Source: JAUHXS01 sp965213575
GTDB lineage: Bacteria; Bacteroidota; Bacteroidia; Chitinophagales; JAUHXS01
Assembly (NCBI GenBank): GCA_965213575.1
Contig: CBDBZN010000006.1
Location: 1 to 64,000 of the forward strand
DNA length: 64,000 bases
Reading direction: 5' to 3'
A program made the translations under genes and the position numbers. The notes beneath the pieces are model-generated. The model made no database searches, was not told the DNA's origin, and worked only from the letters and a program-made list of their open reading frames with translations. Shown piece after piece: positions 27,313 through 36,435 of this stretch; position 1 is the first letter of the stretch, and the number at the start of each line of letters is the position of its first letter.

Positions 27313-28527
27313 TTGAAAAACATTTTAGTCATAACTTATTGGAGTTACAAAGATGCCTTAGTACAAGCTTATACGCTACCTTATTTAAAGATAATCAATA
27401 AAAATTTGCCTAAAAACAGCACAATTCATCTCGTCACTTTAGAGCAACCATTGTATCAAAATGCCAAAGAAGAAAAAGAACAGATAAAAAGATATCTAGC
27501 GGAACATAATATTATTTGGCATCCTTTTAAATATAAGAAATTTAGTTTCTCTGCTATGCTGTACGGAACGTATATGCTTTACGAGCTCATCATGCTATGC
27601 AAAGAAAAACGCATTCAAGCCATCCACACTTGGTGTACACCGGCCGGCGCTATTGGATACATTTTATCTAAACTGACAGGTATTGATTTGATATTAGACA
27701 GTTATGAACCTCACGCTGATCTAATGCAAGAATCAGGCACATGGGGAAAAGACAGTATTGCGTATCAATTGTTATTTGAGTTAGAAAAAAAGCAAACTAA
27801 AAGAGCTAAGCACATTATAGGATGTGTGGAAAGTGTTAAGCAATATGCTTTGGAGAAATATAAGGTTCGCATTGAAAATTTTTCTACCCGGCCGGCGTGT
27901 GTCGACTTACAGCAATTTGATTATAAAATAGAAAAAGACGAAAATTTAATTGAGGCACTTGGTTTAAAAGATAAACTCGTGTGCTTATATGTCGGGAAAT
28001 TCGGTGGCTCCTATTTGGAACAAGAAGTATTTGATTTCTTTAGAGTGACGCATATTTATTGGAAAGATAAAATACGGTTTTTGCTTTTAAGTGATATTGA
28101 GGATGAAAAATTGAATGAGTTGATTTTAAAGTCTGACTTAGACAAAAGACTTTTCATTAAAGAACACGTACCGCATGATGAAGTGCCAAAATATATGAGA
28201 TTGGGAGATTTTGCCATAAGCCCTTACGTGCCCATTCCTTCGAAAAGATATGGCACACCCATCAAAAACGGTGAATACTGGGCAATGGGTTTACCGGTCG
28301 TTATTACGCCAAATATATCCGATGATTCTCAAATTATAACAAATTATCAAATTGGTGCTGTTTTAAACGGATTAAATCCTAAGGCATATTTAGAAGCAGT
28401 TATTACCATTGATCGTTTATTATCAAATGACAGAGCGCAACTGGCTGAAAAGATCAGAAATATTGCTCAAAAATATAGAAGCTTTAAAATTGCAGAAAAG
28501 GTTTATCAAAGTTTGTATAAAGACTAA
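27313..28527 (+). CDS. Glycosyltransferase, GT4-like
   Basis: 404-residue GT-B-type protein. The N-terminal half reads as a Rossmann-like acceptor domain (ILVITYWSYKDALVQAYTLPYL; IQAIHTWCTPAGAIGYILSKL). The C-terminal half carries the nucleotide-sugar part with LVCLYVGKFGGSYLEQE and EYWAMGLPVVITPNISDDS, as in GT4 enzymes. Substrate unknown; neighbours (GT2, polytopic membrane protein) suggest a capsule, LPS or glycoprotein role. Start is TTG at 27313, 12 bases past an AT-rich stretch; no in-frame ATG precedes the conserved N-terminus. Confidence 0.8.
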   Translation: MKNILVITYWSYKDALVQAYTLPYLKIINKNLPKNSTIHLVTLEQPLYQNAKEEKEQIKRYLAEHNIIWHPFKYKKFSFSAMLYGTYMLYELIMLCKEKRIQAIHTWCTPAGAIGYILSKLTGIDLILDSYEPHADLMQESGTWGKDSIAYQLLFELEKKQTKRAKHIIGCVESVKQYALEKYKVRIENFSTRPACVDLQQFDYKIEKDENLIEALGLKDKLVCLYVGKFGGSYLEQEVFDFFRVTHIYWKDKIRFLLLSDIEDEKLNELILKSDLDKRLFIKEHVPHDEVPKYMRLGDFAISPYVPIPSKRYGTPIKNGEYWAMGLPVVITPNISDDSQIITNYQIGAVLNGLNPKAYLEAVITIDRLLSNDRAQLAEKIRNIAQKYRSFKIAEKVYQSLYKD

Positions 28528-28543
28528 CTAATTCACTCTTTAT

Positions 28544-29323
28544 TTAATCATTTTTACAAGAGGCCGCCCCTGCTTTAACTTTTGCATTTAAAATTTGTTT
28601 ATTATATGCTAAATCAGCGGCACTATAATTTTCAGGATGCCAGAGGTGATAAACTACTGCTTTATATTTAAGCGATTTTAATTCGCAACCGATTTTACGA
28701 AGCCGCCATTCGATATCCACATCTTCTCCATATCCTGCTTTTATATAATCTTCATCAAAACCGTTAACTTCCATTAAATGCTCTTTTAATATTCCCCAAT
28801 TGCACCCCCAAAACCCATGATGCTTTTTTGTGAAAATTGGTAACCATGGCAAGTACAAGGCATTTTCTATTTTTTTGCTTCCGTAAAATAAAAGTTTAAG
28901 CAAATTAGGGATAGGGCTAAATTTATTAGTCAACATTCTTTCCGTTAATTTCTGCGAAAGCATAACCCTTCTTCCAAAAAGAATTTTTTTAGCAGCTATG
29001 TGTTTGACATACTCTTTTACTAAATGCTTATGTGGGATACAATCTCCATCCAAAAAAATGATTAATTCGCCTGCTGCAACGCGTAAAGCATTATTAAGGG
29101 ATTTATTTTTTCTAAAACCTTCATCGGACTGATTGGTATGTCTTACTACAAACTTAGCTGTAGCAGCATACTCAGCAATAAAAGATTGAGCAGATAAATC
29201 ATTATTATCTTCTGCTACGATTACTTCAAAGTTTTGATAAGTCTGCTTTTCTAACGCTTTTAATATTAAAGCTAAAAAATCAAGCCTGTTATAAATAGGA
29301 AGAATTATAGAAACAGTTGTCAT
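28544..29323 (-). CDS. Glycosyltransferase family 2 (GT-A, galactosyltransferase C-terminal type)
   Basis: 259 residues. The N-terminal nucleotide-sugar domain has SIILPIYNRLDFLALILKAL and IVAEDNND, then the DXD-type LDGDCIPH near residue 95. The C-terminal part, GYGEDVDIEWRLRKIG, with its ED motif, matches the glycosyltransferase family 7 C-terminal (galactosyltransferase-like) pattern common in GT2 proteins of this phylum. Convergent with the GT4 gene, 16 bp apart, suggesting a bidirectional termination zone. Donor and acceptor cannot be inferred. Confidence 0.85.
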   Translation of the reverse strand: MTTVSIILPIYNRLDFLALILKALEKQTYQNFEVIVAEDNNDLSAQSFIAEYAATAKFVVRHTNQSDEGFRKNKSLNNALRVAAGELIIFLDGDCIPHKHLVKEYVKHIAAKKILFGRRVMLSQKLTERMLTNKFSPIPNLLKLLFYGSKKIENALYLPWLPIFTKKHHGFWGCNWGILKEHLMEVNGFDEDYIKAGYGEDVDIEWRLRKIGCELKSLKYKAVVYHLWHPENYSAADLAYNKQILNAKVKAGAASCKND

Positions 29324-29437
29324 CGTTTGCTAAGATAAAATAATTTTAAAATCGATCAACACCGTATTAGTTTCCCATCACTCATCAGATAATTAGTAAG
29401 TATTTTAGGAATAACCTACCTTTACCCACCGTTAATT

Positions 29438-30775
29438 ATGGATTATAAAGATTTTATATTAACACCTTTTGTGTTGCTGTTAATATATGCTATTGCGTAT
29501 ATAATAAGATCTACTATCAGCAAAGACAATCCTAGAAGAAAATATTTCATCCCCGGCCTTTCTGTGCGAATTATTGGAGCTATTGCTACAGGATTAATAT
29601 ATAAATTTTATTATAAAGGGGGAGATACATTCACTTTTTACCAGGGAACAGAAATTATTTGGAAAGCCTTTTTAGAAGATCCGTGGGTGGCACTAAAAAT
29701 TATTTTTGGAGAAACTAATAGTTATTCCCAAGATACGTTTCGGTACACCCAATATATTTGGACATATAGAGATCCGGGCAGCTTTATGGTAGTGCGTATT
29801 GCTTCGTTTATCGGTTTGTTTTGTTTTAATACTTATTCTGTTATTTCTTTGACATTTGCCGTATTTTCTTTCATTGGAACCTGGAACTTGTATAAAGTAT
29901 TTACATCTATCATGCCTGATATGCATAAAGAATTTGCTATTGCTATACTTTTTCTTCCCTCAGTATTTTTTTGGGGTTCCGGATTATTTAAAGATACGAT
30001 CACTTATACTTGCTTGGCCTGGCTTACTTATTCGATATATATGATTTTTATAAAAAAATCGAATATAATTTCTAATTCTATTGCCTTATTAATTTGCAGC
30101 TATTTTATAATGGTAATTAAAACATATATTTTACTTAGTTTTTTACCTCCGGTTATGTTTTGGATATTTCTTCATTATAAAGGAAGCTTGCCTTCTAAAT
30201 TTTTACAGCGAATGATCACGCCTATGTTGATCCTCTTTTCAGTCGGCATCAGTTATTTACTCATTAATCAGTTAGGAGAAGAATTTGAACGCTACTCTTT
30301 AACAAATATCTTAGATAGTGCTTCTTCTATGCAGCGATGGCACAGTTATGTTTCCAGAAATGATCAAGGCGCAGGATATGATTTGGGAATAAATTCCGGT
30401 AATCCTATGGAAATACTCAGTATTATTCCATCAGCCATAAATGTGACGCTATTTAGGCCCTATTTATGGGAAATAAGAAATGTAGTAATGTTATTAACCG
30501 CATTAGAAAGTATATTTATTCTTGGATTAACCTTATTTGTATTGATAAAATGTAAGTTTTTAGGGTTTTTTAAAATTATATTATCTGACCCAGTAATTTT
30601 ATTTTGTATACTCTTTACCTTGGTTTTTGCTTTTGCAGTAGGTTTTTCAACTTATAATTTTGGTGCATTAGCGAGATATAAAATTCCATGCCTGCCATTT
30701 TATGTAGCAGGATTATACATAATTTATTATAAAAGAAAAGTCTATGTAAGGCTACAAAAACACAATGTAAGTTGA
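29438..30775 (+). CDS. Polytopic membrane protein, possible envelope-glycan polymerase or transferase
   Basis: 445 residues with about ten hydrophobic segments spread over its length, starting at residues 6-25. An extracytoplasmic loop early in the protein carries YKGGDTFTFYQG, with an acidic residue of the kind used by GT-C transferases, and a long loop near 280-330 (SMQRWHSYVSRNDQGAGYD). I do not recognise a named family with confidence; it could be an EpsG/oligosaccharide-polymerase-like protein or a GT-C enzyme. It lies between glycosyltransferase genes, and its stop overlaps truA by 4 bp, which may only reflect compact packing. Confidence 0.6.
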   Translation: MDYKDFILTPFVLLLIYAIAYIIRSTISKDNPRRKYFIPGLSVRIIGAIATGLIYKFYYKGGDTFTFYQGTEIIWKAFLEDPWVALKIIFGETNSYSQDTFRYTQYIWTYRDPGSFMVVRIASFIGLFCFNTYSVISLTFAVFSFIGTWNLYKVFTSIMPDMHKEFAIAILFLPSVFFWGSGLFKDTITYTCLAWLTYSIYMIFIKKSNIISNSIALLICSYFIMVIKTYILLSFLPPVMFWIFLHYKGSLPSKFLQRMITPMLILFSVGISYLLINQLGEEFERYSLTNILDSASSMQRWHSYVSRNDQGAGYDLGINSGNPMEILSIIPSAINVTLFRPYLWEIRNVVMLLTALESIFILGLTLFVLIKCKFLGFFKIILSDPVILFCILFTLVFAFAVGFSTYNFGALARYKIPCLPFYVAGLYIIYYKRKVYVRLQKHNVS

Positions 30776-31542
30776 CAAGGTACTTTATAGAAATCGCTTA
30801 TCAAGGAACGGCTTATAACGGACTGCAAGTGCAAAATAATGCTACTTCCGTACAAGGAATTATTGATAATGCCTTATCCGTAGTATTAAATGATCCGCTA
30901 AAAACAGTTTGTGCAAGCAGAACAGATAAAGGAGTGCATGCCAGGCAAAATTATCTACATTTTGATACGCCCATATTAATAGATAAGATCACTCATTATA
31001 ATATTAATAATGTTTTGCCTGCCGATATACAAATTAAACGATTTATTAAAGTAGCAGAAGATGCGCATAGCCGATTTGATGCTACTTCCAGAAGTTATGA
31101 ATACCATATTCATTTTATTAAAAATCCGTTTTTAGAGAAATTAAGCCATCGCTATAGATATGGGAAATTAGATATTATAAAAATGAATGAGGCTGCCGAG
31201 ATTTTACTTTTACAAAATGATTTTACTTCTTTTTGTCGTCCCAAAACAGATGTTAAAACTAAAGTATGTAACATTACTTATGCAAAATGGAAGCCGGAAG
31301 AAAAACTATTTTTAGGTGAACGAGGTTGTATAGTTTTTTATATTACAGCTGATCGCTTTTTAAGAGGTATGGTAAGGGCTATTGTCGGCACTTTAATTAA
31401 AGTAGGAAAAGGTGAAATGAACAAAAAAGAATTTGAAGAAGTTATTAAAAATAAAGATCAGCAAATGGCAGATTTTTCTCCACCTCCTCAAGGATTGTAT
31501 TTAGTTAATATAGCTTATCCTTATATTGAAAATGGCAAATAG
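30772..31542 (+). CDS. truA: tRNA pseudouridine(38-40) synthase TruA
   Basis: 256 residues. TruA modifies positions 38-40 of the tRNA anticodon arm. The catalytic aspartate is in CASRTDKGVHARQN (about residues 46-59). Other TruA blocks are YQGTAYNGLQVQ near the start, HSRFDATSRSYEYHI near 97 and FLRGMVRAIVGTLIKVGKG near 198. Start is TTG at 30772, overlapping the stop of the preceding membrane-protein gene in a TTGA arrangement; no suitable ATG occurs before the first conserved block. The end overlaps the ABC exporter start. Confidence 0.94.
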   Translation: MTRYFIEIAYQGTAYNGLQVQNNATSVQGIIDNALSVVLNDPLKTVCASRTDKGVHARQNYLHFDTPILIDKITHYNINNVLPADIQIKRFIKVAEDAHSRFDATSRSYEYHIHFIKNPFLEKLSHRYRYGKLDIIKMNEAAEILLLQNDFTSFCRPKTDVKTKVCNITYAKWKPEEKLFLGERGCIVFYITADRFLRGMVRAIVGTLIKVGKGEMNKKEFEEVIKNKDQQMADFSPPPQGLYLVNIAYPYIENGK

Positions 31543-33326
31543 TAAAGTTGGGAATGTAATTGATTTGTCTCTATTCAGAAGGGTTTTAGCATTAGCTACT
31601 CCTTTCAAAAGTCAGTTTATTTCTTCGGTAGTGCTAGCGCTTTTAATAGCATTTATAACGCCTGCCAGGCCATGGCTTATACAAAAAACAATAGATGAAT
31701 ACATTGCTTTTTACAATGTATCCGGGTTAATAAAAATGTCCCTTATCATGATCGGATTATTATTAATCGAATCTGTTTTTAGGTATTATTTTTCTTATAT
31801 CACGAGTTGGATCGGACAGTCCATTATTAAAAATTTAAGAGTTAATATTTACCAGCATATTCTGGGTTTGAAGCTGCAATATTTTGACAAAACGCCTATT
31901 GGAGCTTCTACTACCAGAACGATCAACGATACAGAAGCTATTAATGATACGTTTTCTCAAGGCATTATTGACATTTTTGCAGATATGATAACGCTAATTG
32001 TTGTTATTGCCATTATGCTTTATACCGATGTTAGGCTGACCTTGATCAGCTTATCTGTATTGCCACTCATGATCATTTCAACCTATATTTTTAAAGAAAA
32101 AGTCAAAACGGCATTTAAAATTGTTAGAGAGCAAATATCTAGATTAAATGCTTTTGTGCAAGAGCATTTAGCCGGCGTAAGTATTGTTCAAATTTTTAAT
32201 GCCCAAGATAGAGAGTATGAAAAGTTTAAGGAAATTAACAAAAAACACTTAGATGCGAATGTGAATACTGTTTTTTACTATTCTGTTTTTTTTCCGGTGG
32301 TAGAAATAGTATTAGCTGCTTCTCTAGGTTTATTAATATGGCAAGGGACTAATAAAGTTTTAGATGGGCAAACAACACTCGGTACTTTAATAGCTTTTAT
32401 CTTATATCTCAATATGCTTTTTAGGCCCATTCGGCTCTTAGCTGATAAATTTAACACGTTGCAAATGGGTTTAGTAGCTGCTGATCGTGTTTTTACAATC
32501 TTAGACACAGATGAACACATTGAAAATGTCGGAAAGATCTCCGCTTCGAACATTAAAGGAAATATTCAATTTGTAAAAGTAAATTTTGCTTATATCAATA
32601 ATGATTATGTATTAAAAGATGTTTCTTTTGAGATTAAAGAGGGAGAAGCACTAGCCATTGTCGGGTCAACCGGGTCGGGTAAAACTACCATCATCAATAT
32701 TTTAAATAGATTTTATGAAATAAATAATGGTACCATCAAAATTGATGGTGTAGCTATCAATAAGTATGATCTATATTCTTTGAGAAGTAATATTAGTTTA
32801 GTGCTGCAAGACGTATTTTTATTTTCAGGTTCTATATTAGATAATATTACTTTAAAAAATGAAAAGATCACCAAAGAAGAAGTAAGTAAAGCTGCTGAAA
32901 TGATCGGTGCGGACAGGTTTATCAACCGGCTGCCCGGTAAATACAATTATCAAGTGATGGAAAGAGGCGCTACGCTTTCGGTCGGACAACGGCAATTAAT
33001 TTCTTTTCTTCGAGCAATGGTATTTAACCCGCGAATATTAATTTTTAGATGAAGCTACTTCTTCCATTGACGGAGAATCTGAAAAGATGATACAAAAAGC
33101 AGTAGATATGTTAGTACAGGGTAGGACGTCTATTATCATTGCCCACCGTTTGTCAACAATCGAGAAGGCAGATAAAATCTTAGTGCTCGACAAAGGAAAA
33201 GTAAAAGAAATGGGTTCTCATGAAGAGTTAATTGATCAAAAAGGTGCATATTATGACCTATATCAACATCAATTTATTGAAATGTCAGCAGCGGATAAAC
33301 TAAAAAGCGATAATTTCGTTAATTAA
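31532..33326 (+). pseudogene. ABC exporter (MsbA/MdlB-like), split by a single-base frameshift in Walker B
   Basis: A full half-transporter is encoded in two frames: 31532-33052 (membrane domain with six segments, then the nucleotide-binding domain with Walker A GSTGSGKTT and signature LSVGQRQL) and a frame reopening across 33045-33326 (DEATSSID, then IIAHRLST). The break is at a T5 run, 33042-33046: the first frame ends ILIFR-stop, while dropping one T would read ILILDEATSSID, the normal Walker B/D-loop. Removing that base restores a protein of about 597 residues, the usual length. It may be a sequencing error, a recent mutation or a slippage-dependent gene. Start set at the ATG 31532, inside truA; a TTG lies 6 bp earlier. 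Confidence 0.85.
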
Positions 33327-33435
33327 CTAATGACAGTTGATAGGAAATTTTTTGAATAAATATCTCCTTAAACTACTAGCATAGTATATTGATGGCCTTA
33401 TAATTAAAAATTAATCATTCAAAATTTAAACTTTC

Positions 33436-34092
33436 ATGAAAATACTATCTTTCATATTAATCGCTTCTCTTCTTGCTTGCGGACAAGCTAATACAAGTCC
33501 TATAGCAGAAAATAAGGATCCTCAAAAGTCAGCTAAAATAAATAGAGAAAATTTATCAGTAGCTACTTTTGCCGGAGGATGTTTTTGGTGTACAGAAGCT
33601 GTTTTTGAAAGAGTAAAAGGGGTAGAAGATGTAGTATCAGGCTATGCAGGTGGAGAGAAAAATAATCCAACATATGAAGAAGTCAGCCGAGGCAGGACAA
33701 AATATGCAGAAGCAGTTCAAATTTATTATAATTCTGAAGTGATCACTTTTAAAGAATTATTTGAAATTTTTATGGGGACACATTATCCTACGCAAGTAGA
33801 CGGACAAGGCCCTGATCATGGCAAACAATATCGGTCTGCTGCTTATTACAGAACTCAGGAAGAAGAAAAAATCATTCGCTCGTATATCGAGGAGTTATCT
33901 AAATCCGAAAAATACAATGACCCAATCGTTACAGAGGTTGCCCCTTTTACTACTTTTTATGAAGCAGAAGATTATCATCAAAATTATTACGAAATACACC
34001 CTGATCAATCTTACATTATGAGTATTGCCGTTCCTAAAGTAGAAAAATTTAAAAAAAACTACTCTGAATGGGTAAAAGAGCAATATAAATAG
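33436..34092 (+). CDS. msrA: Peptide methionine sulfoxide reductase MsrA, lipoprotein form
   Basis: 218 residues. MsrA reduces the S epimer of methionine sulfoxide in oxidised proteins. The N-terminus is a lipoprotein signal (ISFILIASLLAC region, lipidated Cys15), so the enzyme should sit in the periplasm or at the outer membrane. The catalytic motif is GGCFWCTEA with the reactive Cys49 and Cys52. GYAGGEKNNPTYEEVS, HYPTQVDGQGPDHGKQYRS and FYEAEDYHQNYYEIHP are family blocks. The C-terminal resolving cysteine of some MsrA proteins is absent; FWC-type enzymes may not need it. Monocistronic. Confidence 0.93.
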   Translation: MKILSFILIASLLACGQANTSPIAENKDPQKSAKINRENLSVATFAGGCFWCTEAVFERVKGVEDVVSGYAGGEKNNPTYEEVSRGRTKYAEAVQIYYNSEVITFKELFEIFMGTHYPTQVDGQGPDHGKQYRSAAYYRTQEEEKIIRSYIEELSKSEKYNDPIVTEVAPFTTFYEAEDYHQNYYEIHPDQSYIMSIAVPKVEKFKKNYSEWVKEQYK

Positions 34093-34183
34093 TGGGTTAA
34101 GCTTGCCAAAATTTATAGTTCGACTACAGAGAAAATCACTGAGTATAGTTTCGAAGTTGTTTGCTTAACTTTTACGTTAAATA
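34093..34183. other. 91-bp spacer between msrA and the mobile element
   Basis: Part of a 401-bp gene-free gap (34093-34493). This part is AT-rich with no ORF; the rest of the gap is filled exactly by the 307-bp element at 34184-34490. Confidence 0.5.
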
Positions 34184-34490
34184 GGGAAATTCGCAAGTAA
34201 GAAAAATGAATGATATCAAGGTGTTCAATGAAACTTATAGGTGTAAATCACCCCGATTTTAATCAAAAAAGCCTAATATCAGGGTTATTTTTGCAATGAT
34301 TTCAAGGCTGATTTTTCTCGCAAACAATCTCAGAAATGCTACCCAAAACAGCAGAAACTCGCCACCTATTGGTGGCTTCATACATCTGATGTTTCTCTCC
34401 CTCCCAATTTCGAGATTGTAGTAGCTTGAAAAAAAGGCCGTTCCCTAAACTCAGAAATTTCTGAGTTTAAAACTGCGCTACTTGCGAATG
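34184..34490 (-). mobile_element. 307-bp non-autonomous palindromic element, copy 1
   Basis: Near-identical in reverse complement to 59691-60047. Ends carry the 11-bp inverted repeat ATTCGCAAGTA (34189-34199) and TACTTGCGAAT (34479-34489). Inside are two palindromes: CTCAGAAATTTCTGAG (34450-34465) and GCCACCTATTGGTGGC (34361-34376). No ORF of note, so it resembles a MITE mobilised in trans. The 10-bp flanks (34174-34183 and 34491-34500) share only TAAATA, so any target duplication has decayed. It abuts the meaB stop codon and fills the msrA-meaB gap. Confidence 0.8.
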
Positions 34491-34493
34491 TGC

Positions 34494-35408
34494 CTAAATA
34501 TACTTTGCCTCTTTCAGCAAACTGAACAAATTGAAGCTATTTTCCTGCAGATTATCTTCAATTAATTTTTGTAGCGATGAGCGATCTATTTTGCTCATTT
34601 TATGCCGTTGAATGATTTTCCAAGCTTTTTCTGTAAGCAAAATAGCTTGTTTATCATTCACTGCTTGGGATTTGGCATGAGCGTGTATTTGAGTAATTAA
34701 TTCATCTATTCCTTCTCCTGTGGTAGCTACTGTTTTAAGCACCGGCGGCTGCCAACTCTCCCAATGCTTATGAGCTACCATCGATCTTAAATTTTTCACG
34801 AAAGTAGCTGCATTTTCTCGATCTGACTTATTTACTACAAAAATATCCCCAATTTCCATGACGCCTGCCTTCATAGTTTGTATCTCATCCCCTGCTTCGG
34901 GTACTAAAACAACAACACTAGTGTCGGCTACACCAGCAATTTCTACTTCTGATTGCCCTACACCTACTGTTTCAAGAAATACATAATCAAAGTCAGCAGC
35001 TTTTACAACCTCACAAATTTCTATGATTTTATCTGATAATCCTCCTAATGATTTTCTGGAAGCAACAGATCTTATATAAACGTTCGGATTGTTATAATGT
35101 GTATTAAGCCTTACCCGATCACCCAATAAGGCTCCATAATTAAATGGAGAAGTGGGATCTACCGCTATCACAGCAATAGTTTTATTTTTTGAAGTTAAAT
35201 GTTCTACTATTTTATTTAATAAAGAGCTTTTTCCTGCTCCGGGAGGACCGGTAATACCAATTATAGGTGTGCTATTAGAGGGAACATGTTGAAGCAAATA
35301 CTCCCAACCGGATGCTTCATTTTCAACAATAGAAATGGCTCTTGCCAAAGCTCGATAATTTTTTACTTTAATCTGATTTATGAGGACGGAGAGGTCAATC
35401 TTTGCCAT
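34494..35408 (-). CDS. meaB: Methylmalonyl-CoA mutase-associated GTPase MeaB
   Basis: 304 residues. MeaB/ArgK-type G3E GTPase that loads and protects the B12 cofactor of methylmalonyl-CoA mutase. Walker A GPPGAGKSS is at 54-62, AVDPTSPFNYGALLGDR at about 89-105, RSVASRKSLGG near 122 and ETVGVGQSEVEI near 155; the base-specificity motif is NKSD. Length is a little under the E. coli protein. The sigma/anti-sigma genes lie 12 bp upstream on the same strand; a free-standing B12-binding domain gene is at 52.9 kb. The stop codon borders the mobile element. Confidence 0.94.
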   Translation of the reverse strand: MAKIDLSVLINQIKVKNYRALARAISIVENEASGWEYLLQHVPSNSTPIIGITGPPGAGKSSLLNKIVEHLTSKNKTIAVIAVDPTSPFNYGALLGDRVRLNTHYNNPNVYIRSVASRKSLGGLSDKIIEICEVVKAADFDYVFLETVGVGQSEVEIAGVADTSVVVLVPEAGDEIQTMKAGVMEIGDIFVVNKSDRENAATFVKNLRSMVAHKHWESWQPPVLKTVATTGEGIDELITQIHAHAKSQAVNDKQAILLTEKAWKIIQRHKMSKIDRSSLQKLIEDNLQENSFNLFSLLKEAKYI

Positions 35409-35420
35409 GAGGCGAAAAAC

Positions 35421-35717
35421 TTATGCTTCCAATTGGCTGATTTGAAGCCTGATAGATTTAATCAACTCAGGATTAACCTTCTTTTTAGCAACTTTTTGTC
35501 TCAGAAATTGTTTGAAAGATTTTTCAATATCAAGATATTCTAAACATTTGGGACATGCTTCCACATCTGCTAAAAGTTGTTTTTCTTGATCTTCGGTTAA
35601 TTCTCCATCAATAGCTAACTTAACGGTATCTGCAATTTTTTGGCAATTATGCGTGCCATTCATACATTCTTGGTCTGCACCAAATAAATTTTTAATTATA
35701 CCCCAAATTTTTGGCAT
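35421..35717 (-). CDS. Putative anti-sigma factor, small cytoplasmic zinc-finger-like
   Basis: 98 residues, no membrane segment. The pattern CQKIADTVKLAIDGELTEDQEKQ ... ADVEACPKCLEY resembles the ZAS (zf-HC2) anti-sigma domain, Cys-x24/25-His-x3-Cys-x2-Cys, but the histidine position is aspartate here. The first cysteine follows a histidine (THNC), which might replace it. It overlaps the end of the ECF sigma gene by 26 bp, the classic sigma/anti-sigma arrangement; release signal unknown. meaB follows after 12 bp. Confidence 0.75.
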   Translation of the reverse strand: MPKIWGIIKNLFGADQECMNGTHNCQKIADTVKLAIDGELTEDQEKQLLADVEACPKCLEYLDIEKSFKQFLRQKVAKKKVNPELIKSIRLQISQLEA

Positions 35718-36264
35718 ACCCTTTTAACTTTTCTTTTAATAAGTTCCTGGCCCTATGCAATCGCGATCTTACTGTACCAATAGGTATATCTACGATTTTC
35801 GCTATCTCTTCATAAGTAAATCCTTCAATATCACACAGCAAAATAACTAATCTGAAATCAGCGGGCAATTCGTTAATTGCTTTCGTGACTTCATCTCCAA
35901 TAATCCCTTGAAATACATCTTGCCTAAAATCCACGCTGACGTCATTTGCTTTGGCTTCTTCAGAATCATGATAATTGATGACATCTTCAAAATCTGCTCG
36001 CGTAGGCTGTTTACTTTTCTTTCGATATTCATTTATAAAGCCGTTTTTCAGTATTCTAAACAACCACGCTTTTGCATTAGTTCCTTTCTCATACGAATCG
36101 ATAAACCGATAAGCTTTCATAAAAGTTTCTTGAACCAGGTCATGGGCACTTTCCTCTTCGTAAGTAAGATGATAAGCAAAATTGTATAAATCATCTGCTA
36201 TAGGAAAAAATTCCTCTTCAAATAATTTATCTTTTTGATTTTTTGTATTAATCTTACTTGCCAT
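35692..36264 (-). CDS. RNA polymerase ECF sigma factor
   Basis: About 190 residues from the ATG at 36264 (MASKINTKNQ); the frame stays open to another ATG at 36303 and that longer version is possible. Region 2 has LYNFAYHLTYEEESAHDLVQETFMKAYRFIDSYEKGTNAKAWLFRILKNGFINEYRKK, with the DLVQETF -10-recognition core. Region 4 has INELPADFRLVILLCDIEGFTYEEIAKIVDIPIGTVRSRLHRARNLL, a helix-turn-helix for the -35 element. Fits the SigE-like group found in this phylum. Overlaps its likely anti-sigma gene by 26 bp. Confidence 0.9.
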   Translation of the reverse strand: MASKINTKNQKDKLFEEEFFPIADDLYNFAYHLTYEEESAHDLVQETFMKAYRFIDSYEKGTNAKAWLFRILKNGFINEYRKKSKQPTRADFEDVINYHDSEEAKANDVSVDFRQDVFQGIIGDEVTKAINELPADFRLVILLCDIEGFTYEEIAKIVDIPIGTVRSRLHRARNLLKEKLKGYAKNLGYN

Positions 36265-36435
36265 CGATAACAAAGATAGTAAACCTTTACTTTGCGTGAG
36301 CATAAACTTTCAAAACCCATAAAAAACTTTTATATAAAAAATCCCTAAACAATTGATTATCAATCAATATATTTATACAAATAATAAAGGCTTGACATAA
36401 TTATTTCTATATCTCATCGTTAAGATTGCCACCGT

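Noticed and set aside
33087..33326. Separate small ATPase gene downstream of the ABC exporter
   Set aside because: It is the continuation of the exporter's ATPase domain in another frame; one base joins the two parts.
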